A stretch of 64,000 bases of DNA, from assembly GCF_018449695.1 (NCBI RefSeq), contig NZ_JAAVUY010000025.1, positions 1 through 64,000 of the forward strand, in the 5' to 3' direction. This stretch comes from Bradyrhizobium sp. dw_411 (lineage in GTDB: Bacteria; Pseudomonadota; Alphaproteobacteria; Rhizobiales; Xanthobacteraceae). The notes under the pieces were generated by a model. It made no database searches. It worked only from the letters and a program-made list of their open reading frames with translations, and was not told the origin of the DNA. The position numbers and the translations under genes were made by a program. Each line of letters begins with the position of its first letter. Position 1 is the stretch's first letter. Of the stretch, positions 1-7,531 are shown in pieces.

Positions 1-14
1 TTACACCCTCGTCT

Positions 15-66
15 GGTCACGCTGACCGGCCGCTGCCGCGACGGCTCGCCCGCCGAGCCGTCGCGG
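15..66. other. Two tandem GC-rich hairpins
   Basis: A short hairpin (GGTCA at 15-19, TGACC at 23-27) is followed by a perfect 13-bp stem at 36-48 and 54-66 (arm CCGCGACGGCTCG, 5-base loop). They lie about 90 bases beyond the truncated DUF736 gene on the minus strand and could end its transcript, although no T-run follows. The arm core CCGCGACGG recurs in the leader of the ArdC-like gene at 16213-16260, so this may instead be one of a family of element-specific structured sites. Confidence 0.5.
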
Positions 67-153
67 CTCCTCCCTCGGGATTATGTGGAGCGCGGCGATC
101 CCGAAACCGCGGAAAACCTGCACTCAGACGACACCACTCCGCATAATCTCGCG

Positions 154-321
154 CTATGCATAATCGGCCCGGCCGACATAGGCGCGGTGGCTCGGGGCGT
201 TCTCGTTGGCCCGGTTGGTCTCGGGGACGAGGCGGACGTTCTTGGCCTGGAAGCTGAGCGTGACGATTTCGCCGATGAATGCGCCAGCTTCGTTCTTGGT
301 GAAGGTGCCGATGTTCGCCAT
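154..321 (-). pseudogene. Truncated DUF736 family protein
   Basis: The 55-codon frame begins MANIGTF and runs to the motif around SHRAYVGRA, which matches the N-terminal half of DUF736 proteins, small (about 100-residue) conserved proteins of rhizobial plasmids and integrative elements with unknown function. The start at 321 has a good ribosome site (AAGGAG about 8 bases upstream). A TAG follows shortly after VGRADYA. The usual C-terminal half, with its GRDYLSVKLDDPSF-like block, is not recognisable in the next bases in any frame, so the gene appears truncated by a deletion or replacement near 154. It could still make a short peptide. Confidence 0.6.
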
Positions 322-447
322 GGTAGTTCTCCTTGCTCTCTGTTTCCGAGCCGCGACCATCGCGGTCTCGATGGCGATCGACAGGCCGGAGGCGATCGGC
401 GCTGCATCCGTCTTCGGACCGAAGCGTAGCGGAGGACGCCAGGCGGG

Positions 448-503
448 CAACTTTCTTGTCTTGCGCGAGGAATGGCGGCGTAGCCGCCAGGGGAAGAAAG
501 TTG
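448..503. repeat. Nested-hairpin element, copy A
   Basis: An outer perfect 10-bp inverted repeat (CAACTTTCTT at 448-457, complement at 494-503) encloses an inner hairpin TGGCGGC/GCCGCCA (473-479 and 483-489, 3-base loop). Spacing, inner stem and parts of the sequence match a second element at 7343-7404. Both copies lie upstream of minus-strand genes of the mobile element (DUF736 here, DUF2493 there). The nested form and paired changes between copies suggest a structured RNA or a replication or binding site. Its role is unknown. Confidence 0.6.
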
Positions 504-519
504 AACGACGGCATTGCAG

Positions 520-834
520 CTAGCCGATCGAGGCGCAGCCGTCGTTCGGCCAGATCAGGCCATCGTAGAGACCCGATGACCCGCGCTCGGCGTGACAGAG
601 CCTTGCAAGGAGATTGAACCAGCGAGCGTGCGCCTCACCACGTAACATCTGGCGGTCACGGATAACGTCGTCGACGTCCGGCCGTTGCTCGCCTATCATC
701 CGAACATAACCGACCGAGTGCGCCGTGCCGTCACGACGTCGGCCAGCCATCGGCGCGCTGGCATCCATTCGTCCGCGATGCGCGGCCCGTTCGACGGTCA
801 ATGCACGAACATCCAGCGACGCTCCATTGGACAC
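520..834 (-). CDS. Hypothetical protein
   Basis: The 104-residue frame shows codon use like the real genes nearby and a C-terminal half rich in charged and aromatic residues (ARWFNLLARLCHAERG). I do not recognise a family. The GTG at 834 has only a weak upstream GAGAG. An ATG at 768 is an alternative start that gives an 82-residue product. It lies upstream of the nested-hairpin element on the same strand as the element backbone genes, so it may be an accessory gene of that element or a remnant of a longer one. Confidence 0.35.
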   Translation of the reverse strand: MSNGASLDVRALTVERAAHRGRMDASAPMAGRRRDGTAHSVGYVRMIGEQRPDVDDVIRDRQMLRGEAHARWFNLLARLCHAERGSSGLYDGLIWPNDGCASIG

Positions 835-915
835 AACTCTCGCGACGGGCGGCGAACTGCAACAGGTCGAGGTCAGGCCGCCTCGCCGGCCAACGCCTCA
901 AGTTGACCGCGATGC

Positions 916-1119
916 TCAGCCGTCGAGCGGGACGTCGGCCAGCCGCAGCCAGGCGGTTGCGCCGAACACGATGGCGTCGACGACAGCGAAGACGTGCGTC
1001 CACGCCGCCGACGGCATTGTGAGTGCGGCAAGGCCGTGTGTCGCAGAGAATCCCGCGAACGTGGCCAAAAACGGTACAACCGAATCGAGACGTCTAATTG
1101 CTCGCTTTCTGGCTGACAT
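916..1119 (-). CDS. Small membrane protein
   Basis: This 67-residue protein has a basic start (MSARKRAIRRLDS) and two predicted hydrophobic segments, around residues 14-35 and 41-60. Its ATG at 1119 lies 26 bases inside the 3' end of the upstream membrane protein gene, so the two are probably translationally coupled and their products may act together. No family is recognised and no catalytic motif is visible. The overlap and matched topology support it as a real gene rather than a chance frame. Confidence 0.45.
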   Translation of the reverse strand: MSARKRAIRRLDSVVPFLATFAGFSATHGLAALTMPSAAWTHVFAVVDAIVFGATAWLRLADVPLDG

Positions 1120-1645
1120 GATCCGGATACCAGCCCGTGAATTTCACGGCGCCGACGAGCGCGGCCACGATCGCCAAAATGGCGAGGCGATGAGGAACGT
1201 TCGCCATGTATAGCAGGGCCAGCTCTGCCGCGACCATGACGGCGAAGGCGATGGCCCACGCACCGGTGATCACGTAGTTTGTCCGCGCAAACTCAGGACG
1301 AGCCTGGTCTTCGGCCGTGACCTGTTCTCGTGCATATTGCAGAGTAAAAGGTCGGCCGATCGCCATCGAGCCGAGCACGATCGCCAAGAGGCCCGTGTCG
1401 ACGCACAACCGCACGCCGATGACGGACCAAGTCGGCGTACCGAATACAGCGTAGAGGGCGAGAGCACAGAATAGGGTTGCCGTACCAATCTCCAGAATCT
1501 TAGGAGAGCGGCCCGCTGTCATCACATCGCGAGCGATCAGCGCGATTGAAACGAGCGCGCCAACGACGAGGCCCTCGTTCGATCCAGCAAATCTATCAAT
1601 GACGGCGAAAGCAATGAATGGCGCGAAGGCTAGCAAAATGCCCAT
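1094..1645 (-). CDS. Polytopic inner-membrane protein
   Basis: The 183-residue protein is dominated by about six hydrophobic helices (roughly residues 2-18, 25-40, 52-68, 75-95, 125-145 and 152-168). A polar segment, PFTLQYAREQVTAEDQARPEF, lies before the fifth helix. It has no transport or enzyme motif that I recognise. The general layout resembles small septation-protein-A-like or uncharacterised bacterial membrane proteins, but this is a weak resemblance. It is followed by an overlapping gene for a two-helix protein, suggesting a two-gene membrane unit. ATG at 1645 is the only good start. Confidence 0.6.
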   Translation of the reverse strand: MGILLAFAPFIAFAVIDRFAGSNEGLVVGALVSIALIARDVMTAGRSPKILEIGTATLFCALALYAVFGTPTWSVIGVRLCVDTGLLAIVLGSMAIGRPFTLQYAREQVTAEDQARPEFARTNYVITGAWAIAFAVMVAAELALLYMANVPHRLAILAIVAALVGAVKFTGWYPDHVSQKASN

Positions 1646-1798
1646 GTCACGGCACCTCGATATTCTGGAGGGAGTTAAACCCGCGATTGGATAACCGCGA
1701 GAACCTTACCGCTTTCCGTCGACTTCCGTCAGCGAAACAGATGTGGTCAGACGCACCGCGGCTCATTGGCGATCCTATCGGTTGCGCCTCCGATGAAA

Positions 1799-3301
1799 TC
1801 AGGCCTTCGGAATCCAGTTGCCGTGCAGCCCCTGCGGCACGCGTTGCGGCAAGCGGATCACGGCGACCGGGTCGGCATCAATGTGCGCCGCGTCGAGCAG
1901 CACCAGGTCGCTGGTCCGCTTCTCCTGATCGAAGGCATAGATTGCGAGATAGCCGTTATCCTCGCCGTTCCCGCCGCGCGGGATGAAGACGGCCTCGCCG
2001 GCGATCTTGTTGCCGAAATCATGGCGGACGACATCGCCGGTCTCGGTGTTCACCTTCATCATGGTGTTGAAGGTGGCTGAGGGCGGCTTGGCCAGCCGCA
2101 ACGTGTCCGTCAGCGTCGGCAGGTAGACGAACCGTGTCGGCAGCGCGTCGAGCGCATCGTTGACACGCGGGAATTCGGTGACCATTCCTGCCACCTGCGC
2201 GTCGCTGACCTTGCGCGCCGCCAGGTCGATCGTCATCCGGTGCAGCGTCGGCGATTTCTGCGTCTGTTGGGCGTAGCCGAGCGCGAGGCTTTCGTGCTGA
2301 ACGTAGTCGATGAAGATGTTACCGCCGCGCTCGAAAGCATTGGCGAAATGAAAGACAAAAAAAGGATCGGCGTCGAGCCATTGGGTGGTGCTACCGTCGA
2401 GCGCGATCAGACCGATGCGCGTGCCCATGCTCGGCCGCCATTGCAGGAACGATTGTCCCTGCTGGGCGGCCGCGCTGTCGAACACGGCCGGACAGACGAG
2501 CAGCACGATATAGCGTTCCGTCAGCACGAAATCGTGGATCATGGTCGGCGCGGCGAGCGCGACCGGAAAACTGTTCACCAGAGTGCCCGACGCGCCGATC
2601 TGGTGGATCTGGACGGTCGGCTCTGCATGCGAATAGTCGATCGCGAACAGCGCGCCGGTTGTCGGGTGGCGGCGATTATGCGCGCCGAGCTTGAGCGGTT
2701 TGTCGGTCCCCGCTTTCCATTCACCGATGGTGTCGAGGTCCCTGGTGATTTCGAAGCTTGTCGTCGACTCGTTGAGCGCGACCAGATGACCGCCATGTTG
2801 AATCACATTGATGAAGGCGCCGTTCTTGAACGGGCCCGGCGGATCGCCGGGGTGCAGCAGCTTCGAATCGATCGGCACCGGCTGCGCGAAGCTGCCGTAG
2901 ATCGCGCGCCCGGCGCGCCGCTCGGCCGCAAGGCCGGGCGTCTGCACAAAGCGGTTGCGATAGCGGGCGCGGCCATTGTCGAAATAGACCGCGTGAATCA
3001 TGCCGTCGCCATCCATGGGATAGGTGAAGGCAATGGGTTTGTAGAGCGGATTGGGACCGTTGCGCATGTACGCGCCGCTCAGGTCCGGCGGGATGCGTCC
3101 TGCGATCACGGGCAGATCGGCGGCGTCGATCTCGGGACCGATCGGAGCATAGTTGCCGCTGAGATGCGGATCGTCGGAGGTCCAGGTGATGGCCGCCGTT
3201 TCCAGCGCCATCGCCGGCTCAATGTCCGGCCCCAGAACCGCCGCCGCCGCGCCGGCAGCCAGAAAATGGTGGAAGTGTCGCCGTGTGATGCCATCAATCA
3301 T
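1799..3301 (-). CDS. Carotenoid oxygenase family dioxygenase
   Basis: This 500-residue protein matches the carotenoid cleavage/lignostilbene dioxygenase family, seven-bladed beta-propellers that hold Fe(II) with four histidines and cleave a C=C bond in carotenoids or stilbenes. Family blocks seen include GAYMRNGPNP, a DGDGMIHAVYF segment, LGAHNRRH, MIHDFVLT, FHFANAFE and the C-terminal HGNW, which supply the expected histidines. The N-terminus carries a twin-arginine-like start (ITRRHFHHFLAAGAAAAVLG), so export to the periplasm by Tat is likely. GGAG precedes the ATG at 3301. It is the second gene of a two-gene unit with the DUF6790 protein, 36-39 bases upstream, and lies next to a divergent TetR regulator. 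The substrate cannot be read from sequence. Confidence 0.88.
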   Translation of the reverse strand: MIDGITRRHFHHFLAAGAAAAVLGPDIEPAMALETAAITWTSDDPHLSGNYAPIGPEIDAADLPVIAGRIPPDLSGAYMRNGPNPLYKPIAFTYPMDGDGMIHAVYFDNGRARYRNRFVQTPGLAAERRAGRAIYGSFAQPVPIDSKLLHPGDPPGPFKNGAFINVIQHGGHLVALNESTTSFEITRDLDTIGEWKAGTDKPLKLGAHNRRHPTTGALFAIDYSHAEPTVQIHQIGASGTLVNSFPVALAAPTMIHDFVLTERYIVLLVCPAVFDSAAAQQGQSFLQWRPSMGTRIGLIALDGSTTQWLDADPFFVFHFANAFERGGNIFIDYVQHESLALGYAQQTQKSPTLHRMTIDLAARKVSDAQVAGMVTEFPRVNDALDALPTRFVYLPTLTDTLRLAKPPSATFNTMMKVNTETGDVVRHDFGNKIAGEAVFIPRGGNGEDNGYLAIYAFDQEKRTSDLVLLDAAHIDADPVAVIRLPQRVPQGLHGNWIPKA

Positions 3302-3337
3302 CGTCGTTCTCCACTCTTCACGGTTTTCCTGGTTCGA

Positions 3338-3880
3338 TCAGGCCGCGGTCAGCGCTGCTCCCGGGCTCGCACTACGATGGCTCAGCCACAGCAGCACAAA
3401 TCCGATGAGTGGGATGAAAATGTCGGTCCAGAAGATGATGCCGGCATTGCCCGGTGCGAAATTGTGCGCGGTGACCATCTGATTGATGTGACCAACTGCC
3501 GCCCCGAGCGTGAAGATGCTAGGACCGAGCACGGCTGCGAGGCGCAGATCATAATTCCGGAAAGCCGCGAGCAGCCCGACGGCGGCGAAGCCCAGGCTCG
3601 CGGTTCCGACCTCGAACTGGAATGGACTGTCGGCCCAGCCGATGAAGCTGGCGGAGAGCTTTCCGAAGAAGACGTGCATGACAAAGTTATAGAAGTTGTC
3701 GATGCCGATGCTGAAGAACACGTACCAGGAAAGGAGCTTTTCGACGACAAATGGCCGGTCGACGGAAGATCCCGATCGTGCGATCGCAACAAGAGAGACG
3801 ATCAGCCCGAGGACGAAGAAGCTCAGCGAATAGTTCGACATCACGAATGTGATGGTCGCTTTGATCAGATCAGCCAGCAT
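3338..3880 (-). CDS. DUF6790 family membrane protein
   Basis: The product (about 180 residues) has five or more hydrophobic helices and conserved-looking segments FFSIGIDNFYNFVMHVFFG and GHINQMVTAHNFAPGNAG, which fit the DUF6790 family of uncharacterised bacterial membrane proteins. A GTG at 3883 directly precedes the ATG at 3880. The ATG is preferred because AAGG lies 9 bases ahead. It is first in a unit with the carotenoid oxygenase and divergent from the TetR gene at 4087, so both are probably under its control. The role is unknown. A link to membrane lipid or carotenoid metabolism is inferred from the neighbour only. Confidence 0.65.
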   Translation of the reverse strand: MLADLIKATITFVMSNYSLSFFVLGLIVSLVAIARSGSSVDRPFVVEKLLSWYVFFSIGIDNFYNFVMHVFFGKLSASFIGWADSPFQFEVGTASLGFAAVGLLAAFRNYDLRLAAVLGPSIFTLGAAVGHINQMVTAHNFAPGNAGIIFWTDIFIPLIGFVLLWLSHRSASPGAALTAA

Positions 3881-4015
3881 CACACTTTACCTTCATCAAG
3901 CCGCGGGGCGCAGGGCACCGGAAGGGTGGTCTCGGGACAGCAATGAACGTCGTCTTGGGGCAAGCCGAAGCGTAATCGATGCGGCGCGTCATTCACTTCA
4001 CCGAAGCCAAATATT

Positions 4016-4034
4016 TACGGTGGAAACATCCGTA
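4016..4034. promoter_or_regulatory. Inverted repeat in divergent promoter
   Basis: TACGG at 4016-4020 and CCGTA at 4030-4034 form an inverted repeat with a 9-base spacer. It lies between the TetR gene and the DUF6790/carotenoid oxygenase unit, about where the -10 region of the minus-strand promoter would fall: TTGACA reads on minus at 4057-4052, with a weak TACGGA 17 bases on. It may be a second binding site for the divergently encoded TetR regulator. Confidence 0.35.
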
Positions 4035-4050
4035 GGGGCGAAGACGGCGG

Positions 4051-4082
4051 TTGTCAACCACAATATTTCCAGTGTAAATATT
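4051..4082 (+). promoter_or_regulatory. TetR promoter and palindromic operator
   Basis: A perfect 7-bp inverted repeat, AATATTT (4062-4068) and AAATATT (4076-4082), overlaps a plausible promoter for the TetR gene: TTGTCA at 4051-4056, an 18-base spacer, and TAAATA at 4075-4080. The palindrome covers the -10 box, which would suit autorepression by the TetR protein. The -10 box ends only 6 bases before the ATG at 4087, so the transcript may have almost no leader. Confidence 0.5.
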
Positions 4083-4086
4083 GTAC

Positions 4087-4710
4087 ATGGTCAAACGTAC
4101 TGCGCGCGCCGTTTCGCGATATCATCACGGCGATCTCAAATCGGCCGCACTTTCAGCTGCGGAGAAGATTCTGGAGCGTGATGGGCTGCAGGCCGTGACA
4201 CTGCGCGCGGTGGCACGGGCAGTCGGCGTTTCCCACACTGCGCCGAAGAATCATTTCGGCGATCTCATGGGACTGTTAAGTGAGATCGCCGCCGTCGGCT
4301 ATCTGAGGTTTGCCGCAGCGCTTGCCGAAGCGGTCAACCCGACTTCGGGTCACGCTCGCGACCGGTTGAGAGCAATGGGATCGGCGTATGTCACATTCGC
4401 GAGAGCTCACCCGAATCTGTTTCTCCTGATGTTCCACAGCGAACGGCTGGACATGAAAAGGCCCTCGCTGTTGGCGGCGATTGACGAGTCGCGCCAGTCT
4501 TTACGAACGGCAGTCATTTCTTCAGCCGACGCCAGGCCGATGAACCCTGTTGAAGTGGCGGCGAGAGCAACAGCGTCCTGGTCCCTCGTGCATGGTCTAG
4601 CCATGCTGTTGCTCGACGGCCGTCTGAAGAACACGATGGCCTCCCTGCCAGGTGTTGACGTTGAAACCTTTCTTGAAACTGTCCTCGACGTTGCGCGTGT
4701 GGGCGACTGA
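4087..4710 (+). CDS. TetR/AcrR family transcriptional regulator
   Basis: This 207-residue DNA-binding repressor has an N-terminal helix-turn-helix (about residues 12-55: the ALSAAEKILERDGLQAVTLR stretch, then VARAVGVSHTAPKNHFGD) and a C-terminal ligand domain of the WHG type (YVTFARAHPNLFLLMFHSER, then ARATASWSLVHGLAMLLLDG). The frame opens with a TTG at 4081, but the ATG at 4087 is the more likely start. It is divergent from the DUF6790/carotenoid oxygenase unit and overlapped by a palindrome (4062-4082), so it probably represses itself and that unit until a small hydrophobic ligand binds. The ligand is unknown. Confidence 0.85.
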   Translation: MVKRTARAVSRYHHGDLKSAALSAAEKILERDGLQAVTLRAVARAVGVSHTAPKNHFGDLMGLLSEIAAVGYLRFAAALAEAVNPTSGHARDRLRAMGSAYVTFARAHPNLFLLMFHSERLDMKRPSLLAAIDESRQSLRTAVISSADARPMNPVEVAARATASWSLVHGLAMLLLDGRLKNTMASLPGVDVETFLETVLDVARVGD

Positions 4711-4926
4711 GACTTATTCGACTTCAGCCATCGCAAACGGCGAACTCGCGCCGAACGTCGATGCGAATTCAACGTCGATACCCATCATGGCGTTCACTCC
4801 GTCTCGGCTCCGAATGGACGTGCCGGCGCCGAGGCTCGCCCGCATCAACACGTGCAAAGCCCGAGGCAGATGGCGGGGATCGCCCCGCCAATCAAGAATC
4901 CGGAAAGCGTCATGACCGGTACCCCG

Positions 4927-5328
4927 TCACTTTGGAAAGTGCTCGACATGGGTCTCGGCGGTTCGGCCGAAATAGACGACGCGGCGGCCCAGGAACGAGA
5001 CGAGATATCCCGCGCAACCGGCGGCTTTCGCCTTCTCACAAAAAGCGACGTAGCTGTAGTCGGCGGTGTTCGTCTGCGCCCATCGCACCAGGCGCTCGAC
5101 TTCGGTGGCATCGAAGGCAGCGGCGACGCTGCCGGCGGGGGGCTGCATATCCATCGTTACGCTGTCGCCGTCCGCCAGATAATAGGTCTGGCTGTTGCGG
5201 CGATAGTCGACCGTGTAGCCCTCGAAGCCGGCGGCAATCAGCTTGCCGACAATCTCCGGAAAGCTCAGGCTTCCATCGTGAGCAGCACGCAGGCAGGTTT
5301 CGGCAATAGAAATCCGTTCCGCGTCCAT
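4927..5328 (-). CDS. DUF1398 family protein
   Basis: The 133-residue soluble protein matches the DUF1398 family. Typical blocks are the N-terminal helical part up to LSFPEIVGKLIAAGFEGYTVDYRR, then TYYLADGDSV, and the C-terminal KAAGCAGYLVSFLGRRVVYFGR followed by ETHVEHFP. These proteins are widespread, small and of unknown function. The gene lies 40 bases downstream of a MarR-type regulator on the same strand, so it is likely the regulator's target and its expression probably responds to the regulator's ligand. No signal peptide or membrane segment is visible. Confidence 0.75.
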   Translation of the reverse strand: MDAERISIAETCLRAAHDGSLSFPEIVGKLIAAGFEGYTVDYRRNSQTYYLADGDSVTMDMQPPAGSVAAAFDATEVERLVRWAQTNTADYSYVAFCEKAKAAGCAGYLVSFLGRRVVYFGRTAETHVEHFPK

Positions 5329-5368
5329 GGCGGCTTCCTTTCATTTCAAAATTGCGTGGCCGGCGGGT

Positions 5369-5821
5369 TCAGTCCACCGGGGTTGCTTTTAGCCCGCGCC
5401 GCTCGACGAGAACCCTCAGGATACGGTCGAGCGTTTCGTGCTCTTCCTTCGTCAACACGCCGAAGAATTCAGCATCATTCTCGTCGGCAAGCGATGCCAG
5501 TACCGGGATCTTGGCCCGCCCCTCTGTCGTCAGGGACAGGCTGTGAGCGCGCTTGTCCTGCTGGCTTTCCGCTCGCTTCACCAATCCTTTGGCTACCAAC
5601 CTTTCCGCAAGTTTGCTGATAGCCCCCTTCGTCATACCCATTCTCTCGGCCAGAACTGACGGAGGTGTGGGCTCCAAATCGTAGAGCGCCCGCATGAACG
5701 CCCACTCCGCGACGGTGACATCTTCGCCCGATACCTTGCGCGCGAACTCCTGCGACACGGCGTTTGACACCATTCGCATCCAGTACCCCGTATGATCGGT
5801 CAGTTGCGAGGCTGAGGTCAT
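5369..5821 (-). CDS. MarR family transcriptional regulator
   Basis: A 150-residue winged-helix repressor. The DNA-binding part is clear: EWAFMRALYDLEPTPPSVLA, then MGMTKGAISKLAERLVAKGL (recognition helix), then VKRAESQQDKRAHSLSLT (wing with the DxR motif). The C-terminal helix forms the dimer. The gene is first in a pair with the DUF1398 gene. A perfect 12-bp inverted repeat sits 14-51 bases upstream and overlaps a likely promoter, which points to autoregulation. Ligands of this family are usually phenolic compounds or oxidants, but none can be assigned here. Confidence 0.88.
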   Translation of the reverse strand: MTSASQLTDHTGYWMRMVSNAVSQEFARKVSGEDVTVAEWAFMRALYDLEPTPPSVLAERMGMTKGAISKLAERLVAKGLVKRAESQQDKRAHSLSLTTEGRAKIPVLASLADENDAEFFGVLTKEEHETLDRILRVLVERRGLKATPVD

Positions 5822-5834
5822 GAGACACCGCTTG

Positions 5835-5872
5835 TTGACTAGGAAACTAACTCAAAGTGATTTCCTAGTCAA
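5835..5872 (-). promoter_or_regulatory. MarR operator and promoter
   Basis: TTGACTAGGAAA (5835-5846) and its exact complement (5861-5872) form a 12-bp inverted repeat with a 14-base spacer, just upstream of the MarR start codon. Reading on minus, TTGACT can serve as the -35 box, with TAGTTT 17 bases on as a weak -10, so a protein bound to this palindrome would block the promoter. TTGACTAG-type half sites are common for MarR-family operators. Binding by this particular protein is inferred. Confidence 0.6.
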
Positions 5873-6035
5873 CGACAATTTTGCAGAGTCGACATTCGTT
5901 GAATGCCAACCCTCTCTCACAACCATCAGCCTGGGATGTGTGCAAGTGTGAGCGGCCCGCCCCTCATTTTCCTGCTTAGCGCGAAGCGACAGGGAAGCGG
6001 CCGGCCTGCGAGCGGGTGGCGGTCGCCGGCGACTG

Positions 6036-6218
6036 GAAGCGCCGCACCAAGAAGCTTTTTGGGAGGCGATCCAGGTCGCCACCAGCCTCGGCGCCGAGGA
6101 TCCGAAGCCGCTGTCTAACTGCGAAAGGTTGGTGCTGCGGGCGATTGCCTACTTCCGGCCGATCACCGGCGGCGAGTTCGGCCAGTTCTTCGGCAAGGAG
6201 ATTTCTCACGACACCATC
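6036..6218 (+). pseudogene. ScpB-like segregation protein remnant
   Basis: One open frame encodes a fragment, WKRRTKKLWEAIQVATSLG, followed by LSNCERLVLRAIAYFRPITG and FGKEISHDTI, which resembles the second winged-helix domain of the ScpB-like condensin accessory proteins found on rhizobial elements. There is no start codon or N-terminal domain, and similarity stops after about HDTI, where the sequence runs into the antisense 3' end of the DUF2493 gene. It is best read as a remnant left when the element was rearranged. The exact left edge is uncertain. Confidence 0.55.
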
Positions 6219-6286
6219 TGCGCTGAGACGACAGCGATTCTCAAAGAAGAACGGCGCCTATGGCGCCGACGTTTTCACACAGCCTG

Positions 6287-7225
6287 TCACGCGCCACCGT
6301 TGCCGAATTTCCAGACCGGGATGCCGAGCTTCTTCGCCTTGTCGGCGAGATTCTCTTGAATGCCGGTGCCGGGAAACACCAGGACACCGATCGGCAGCAC
6401 GTCGAGCATCGCGTCGTTGCGCTTGAACGGAGCGGCCTTGGCGTGCCGCGTCCAGTCAGGCTTGAAGGCGATCTGTGGCACCTTGCGGTTGTCGGCCCAT
6501 TTGGACGCGATCAGCTCGGCGCCTTTCGGCGATCCGCCGTGCAGCAGCACCATGTCGGCGTGTTTGATGCGGGTCTTGTCGAGCACGTCCCAGATCAGGC
6601 GGTAATCGTTGAAATCGAGTCCGCCGCTGAAGGCAACCTTCGGTCCGGGCGGCAGCATCACTTCGGTCTCGGCCCGGCGCTTGGCGGCGAGATAGTCGCG
6701 GCTGTCGATCATGGTCGCGGTGAGCGCGCGGTGGTTGACCATCGACCCGGACCGCGGGCGCCACGCCGTGTGGGTTCGCCGTTCGTAGTGATCGGCTGCA
6801 TGGTCGCGAAAGAATTCCATTGCGTTGCGACGCTCACTGAGTGTCATGCCCTCGGCGATGAGCCGCTCCAGTTCGACCGAGCGCACCTCGGAGCCATCCT
6901 GTTCGCGCTGGCCACGCCTTTGCGCCTGCTCGTTGTCGTCGAGGTGACGTCCGATCCGCTCGGTTGCGCGATGGAAGAGATTGACGGTCGACCACAAGAG
7001 GTCGTCGAGGTCGGGTTCGAGCCGGGTGTCATCGAGGCTGACGATGAGGGCGTCGAAGATGTCGGCGACGGCGCCGGCGGCGATGCGCGGGTCTGGCAAC
7101 GGACGCGGATCGGGTTCGTCTTGGAACGGGCGGTGACCGTAGAGCTGGAGTTCGGTCAGCAGGTGATCGGTCGGGGATGATGCCTGTGGCGGCTCGTAGC
7201 CGGTGATATCGTCGTCGGTCGTCAT
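6287..7225 (-). CDS. DUF2493 (SLOG-fold) protein
   Basis: The 312-residue protein has an N-terminal helical charged region and a C-terminal nucleotide-binding Rossmann-like domain of the YspA/DUF2493 SLOG family. Visible motifs are VAFSGGLDFNDYRLIWDVLD near 196-215, then MVLLHGGSPKGAELIASKWA and VLVFPGTGIQENLADKAKKL. SLOG proteins bind nucleotide-derived ligands and occur in conflict systems and mobile elements. The exact substrate of this subgroup is not known. It is a recurrent member of the same rhizobial element set as the TOPRIM, strawberry-notch and ParB genes downstream in this cluster. AAGGA precedes the ATG at 7225. The nested-hairpin region at 7282-7438 lies just upstream and may be in its leader or promoter. 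Confidence 0.8.
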   Translation of the reverse strand: MTTDDDITGYEPPQASSPTDHLLTELQLYGHRPFQDEPDPRPLPDPRIAAGAVADIFDALIVSLDDTRLEPDLDDLLWSTVNLFHRATERIGRHLDDNEQAQRRGQREQDGSEVRSVELERLIAEGMTLSERRNAMEFFRDHAADHYERRTHTAWRPRSGSMVNHRALTATMIDSRDYLAAKRRAETEVMLPPGPKVAFSGGLDFNDYRLIWDVLDKTRIKHADMVLLHGGSPKGAELIASKWADNRKVPQIAFKPDWTRHAKAAPFKRNDAMLDVLPIGVLVFPGTGIQENLADKAKKLGIPVWKFGNGGA

Positions 7226-7281
7226 GGCGGCTTCCTTGTGCTCGGATCGGCCGCGCCCATCGCGGCCTTCGTGGCGACGAA

Positions 7282-7438
7282 AGCCGTCAAACGGGCCGGA
7301 CCTGCACCGCGAAGCGGCCGGAGCACAGCGGAGGATGGTGGGGGCCGACTATTTTGTTTCGCGATGTAAAGGCGGGCTTGCCCGCCGACGGAAAATAGTC
7401 GGCCATCCGCCATTGCGGAGCCGGACCGTTTGACGGCT
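7282..7438. repeat. Large nested inverted repeat with copy B
   Basis: Three inverted repeats are nested: AGCCGTCAAACGG at 7282-7294 with its complement at 7426-7438; GGCCGACTATTTT at 7343-7355 with its complement at 7392-7404; and an inner hairpin GGCGGGC-TT-GCCCGCC at 7371-7386. All arms are perfect. The inner 7343-7404 unit resembles the element at 448-503. The whole gap of about 300 bases between the DUF2493 and TOPRIM genes otherwise contains no convincing gene. Candidates are a structured RNA, a replication or transfer origin, or a phage-type regulatory site. Confidence 0.65.
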
Positions 7439-7531
7439 CGATCGCCCTCTCAGAAGGCCGGGGACGCGGACCTCTCCGACACGATGAGAAGCCAAGACCG
7501 AAGGCAGCTCATGATCGGAACGCCGCTTGCC

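Noticed and set aside
2240..3946. A 568-residue plus-strand frame antisense to the carotenoid oxygenase and DUF6790 genes
   Set aside because: It mirrors two good genes with recognisable families. Its own protein has no family and low-complexity charged stretches typical of a GC-rich shadow.
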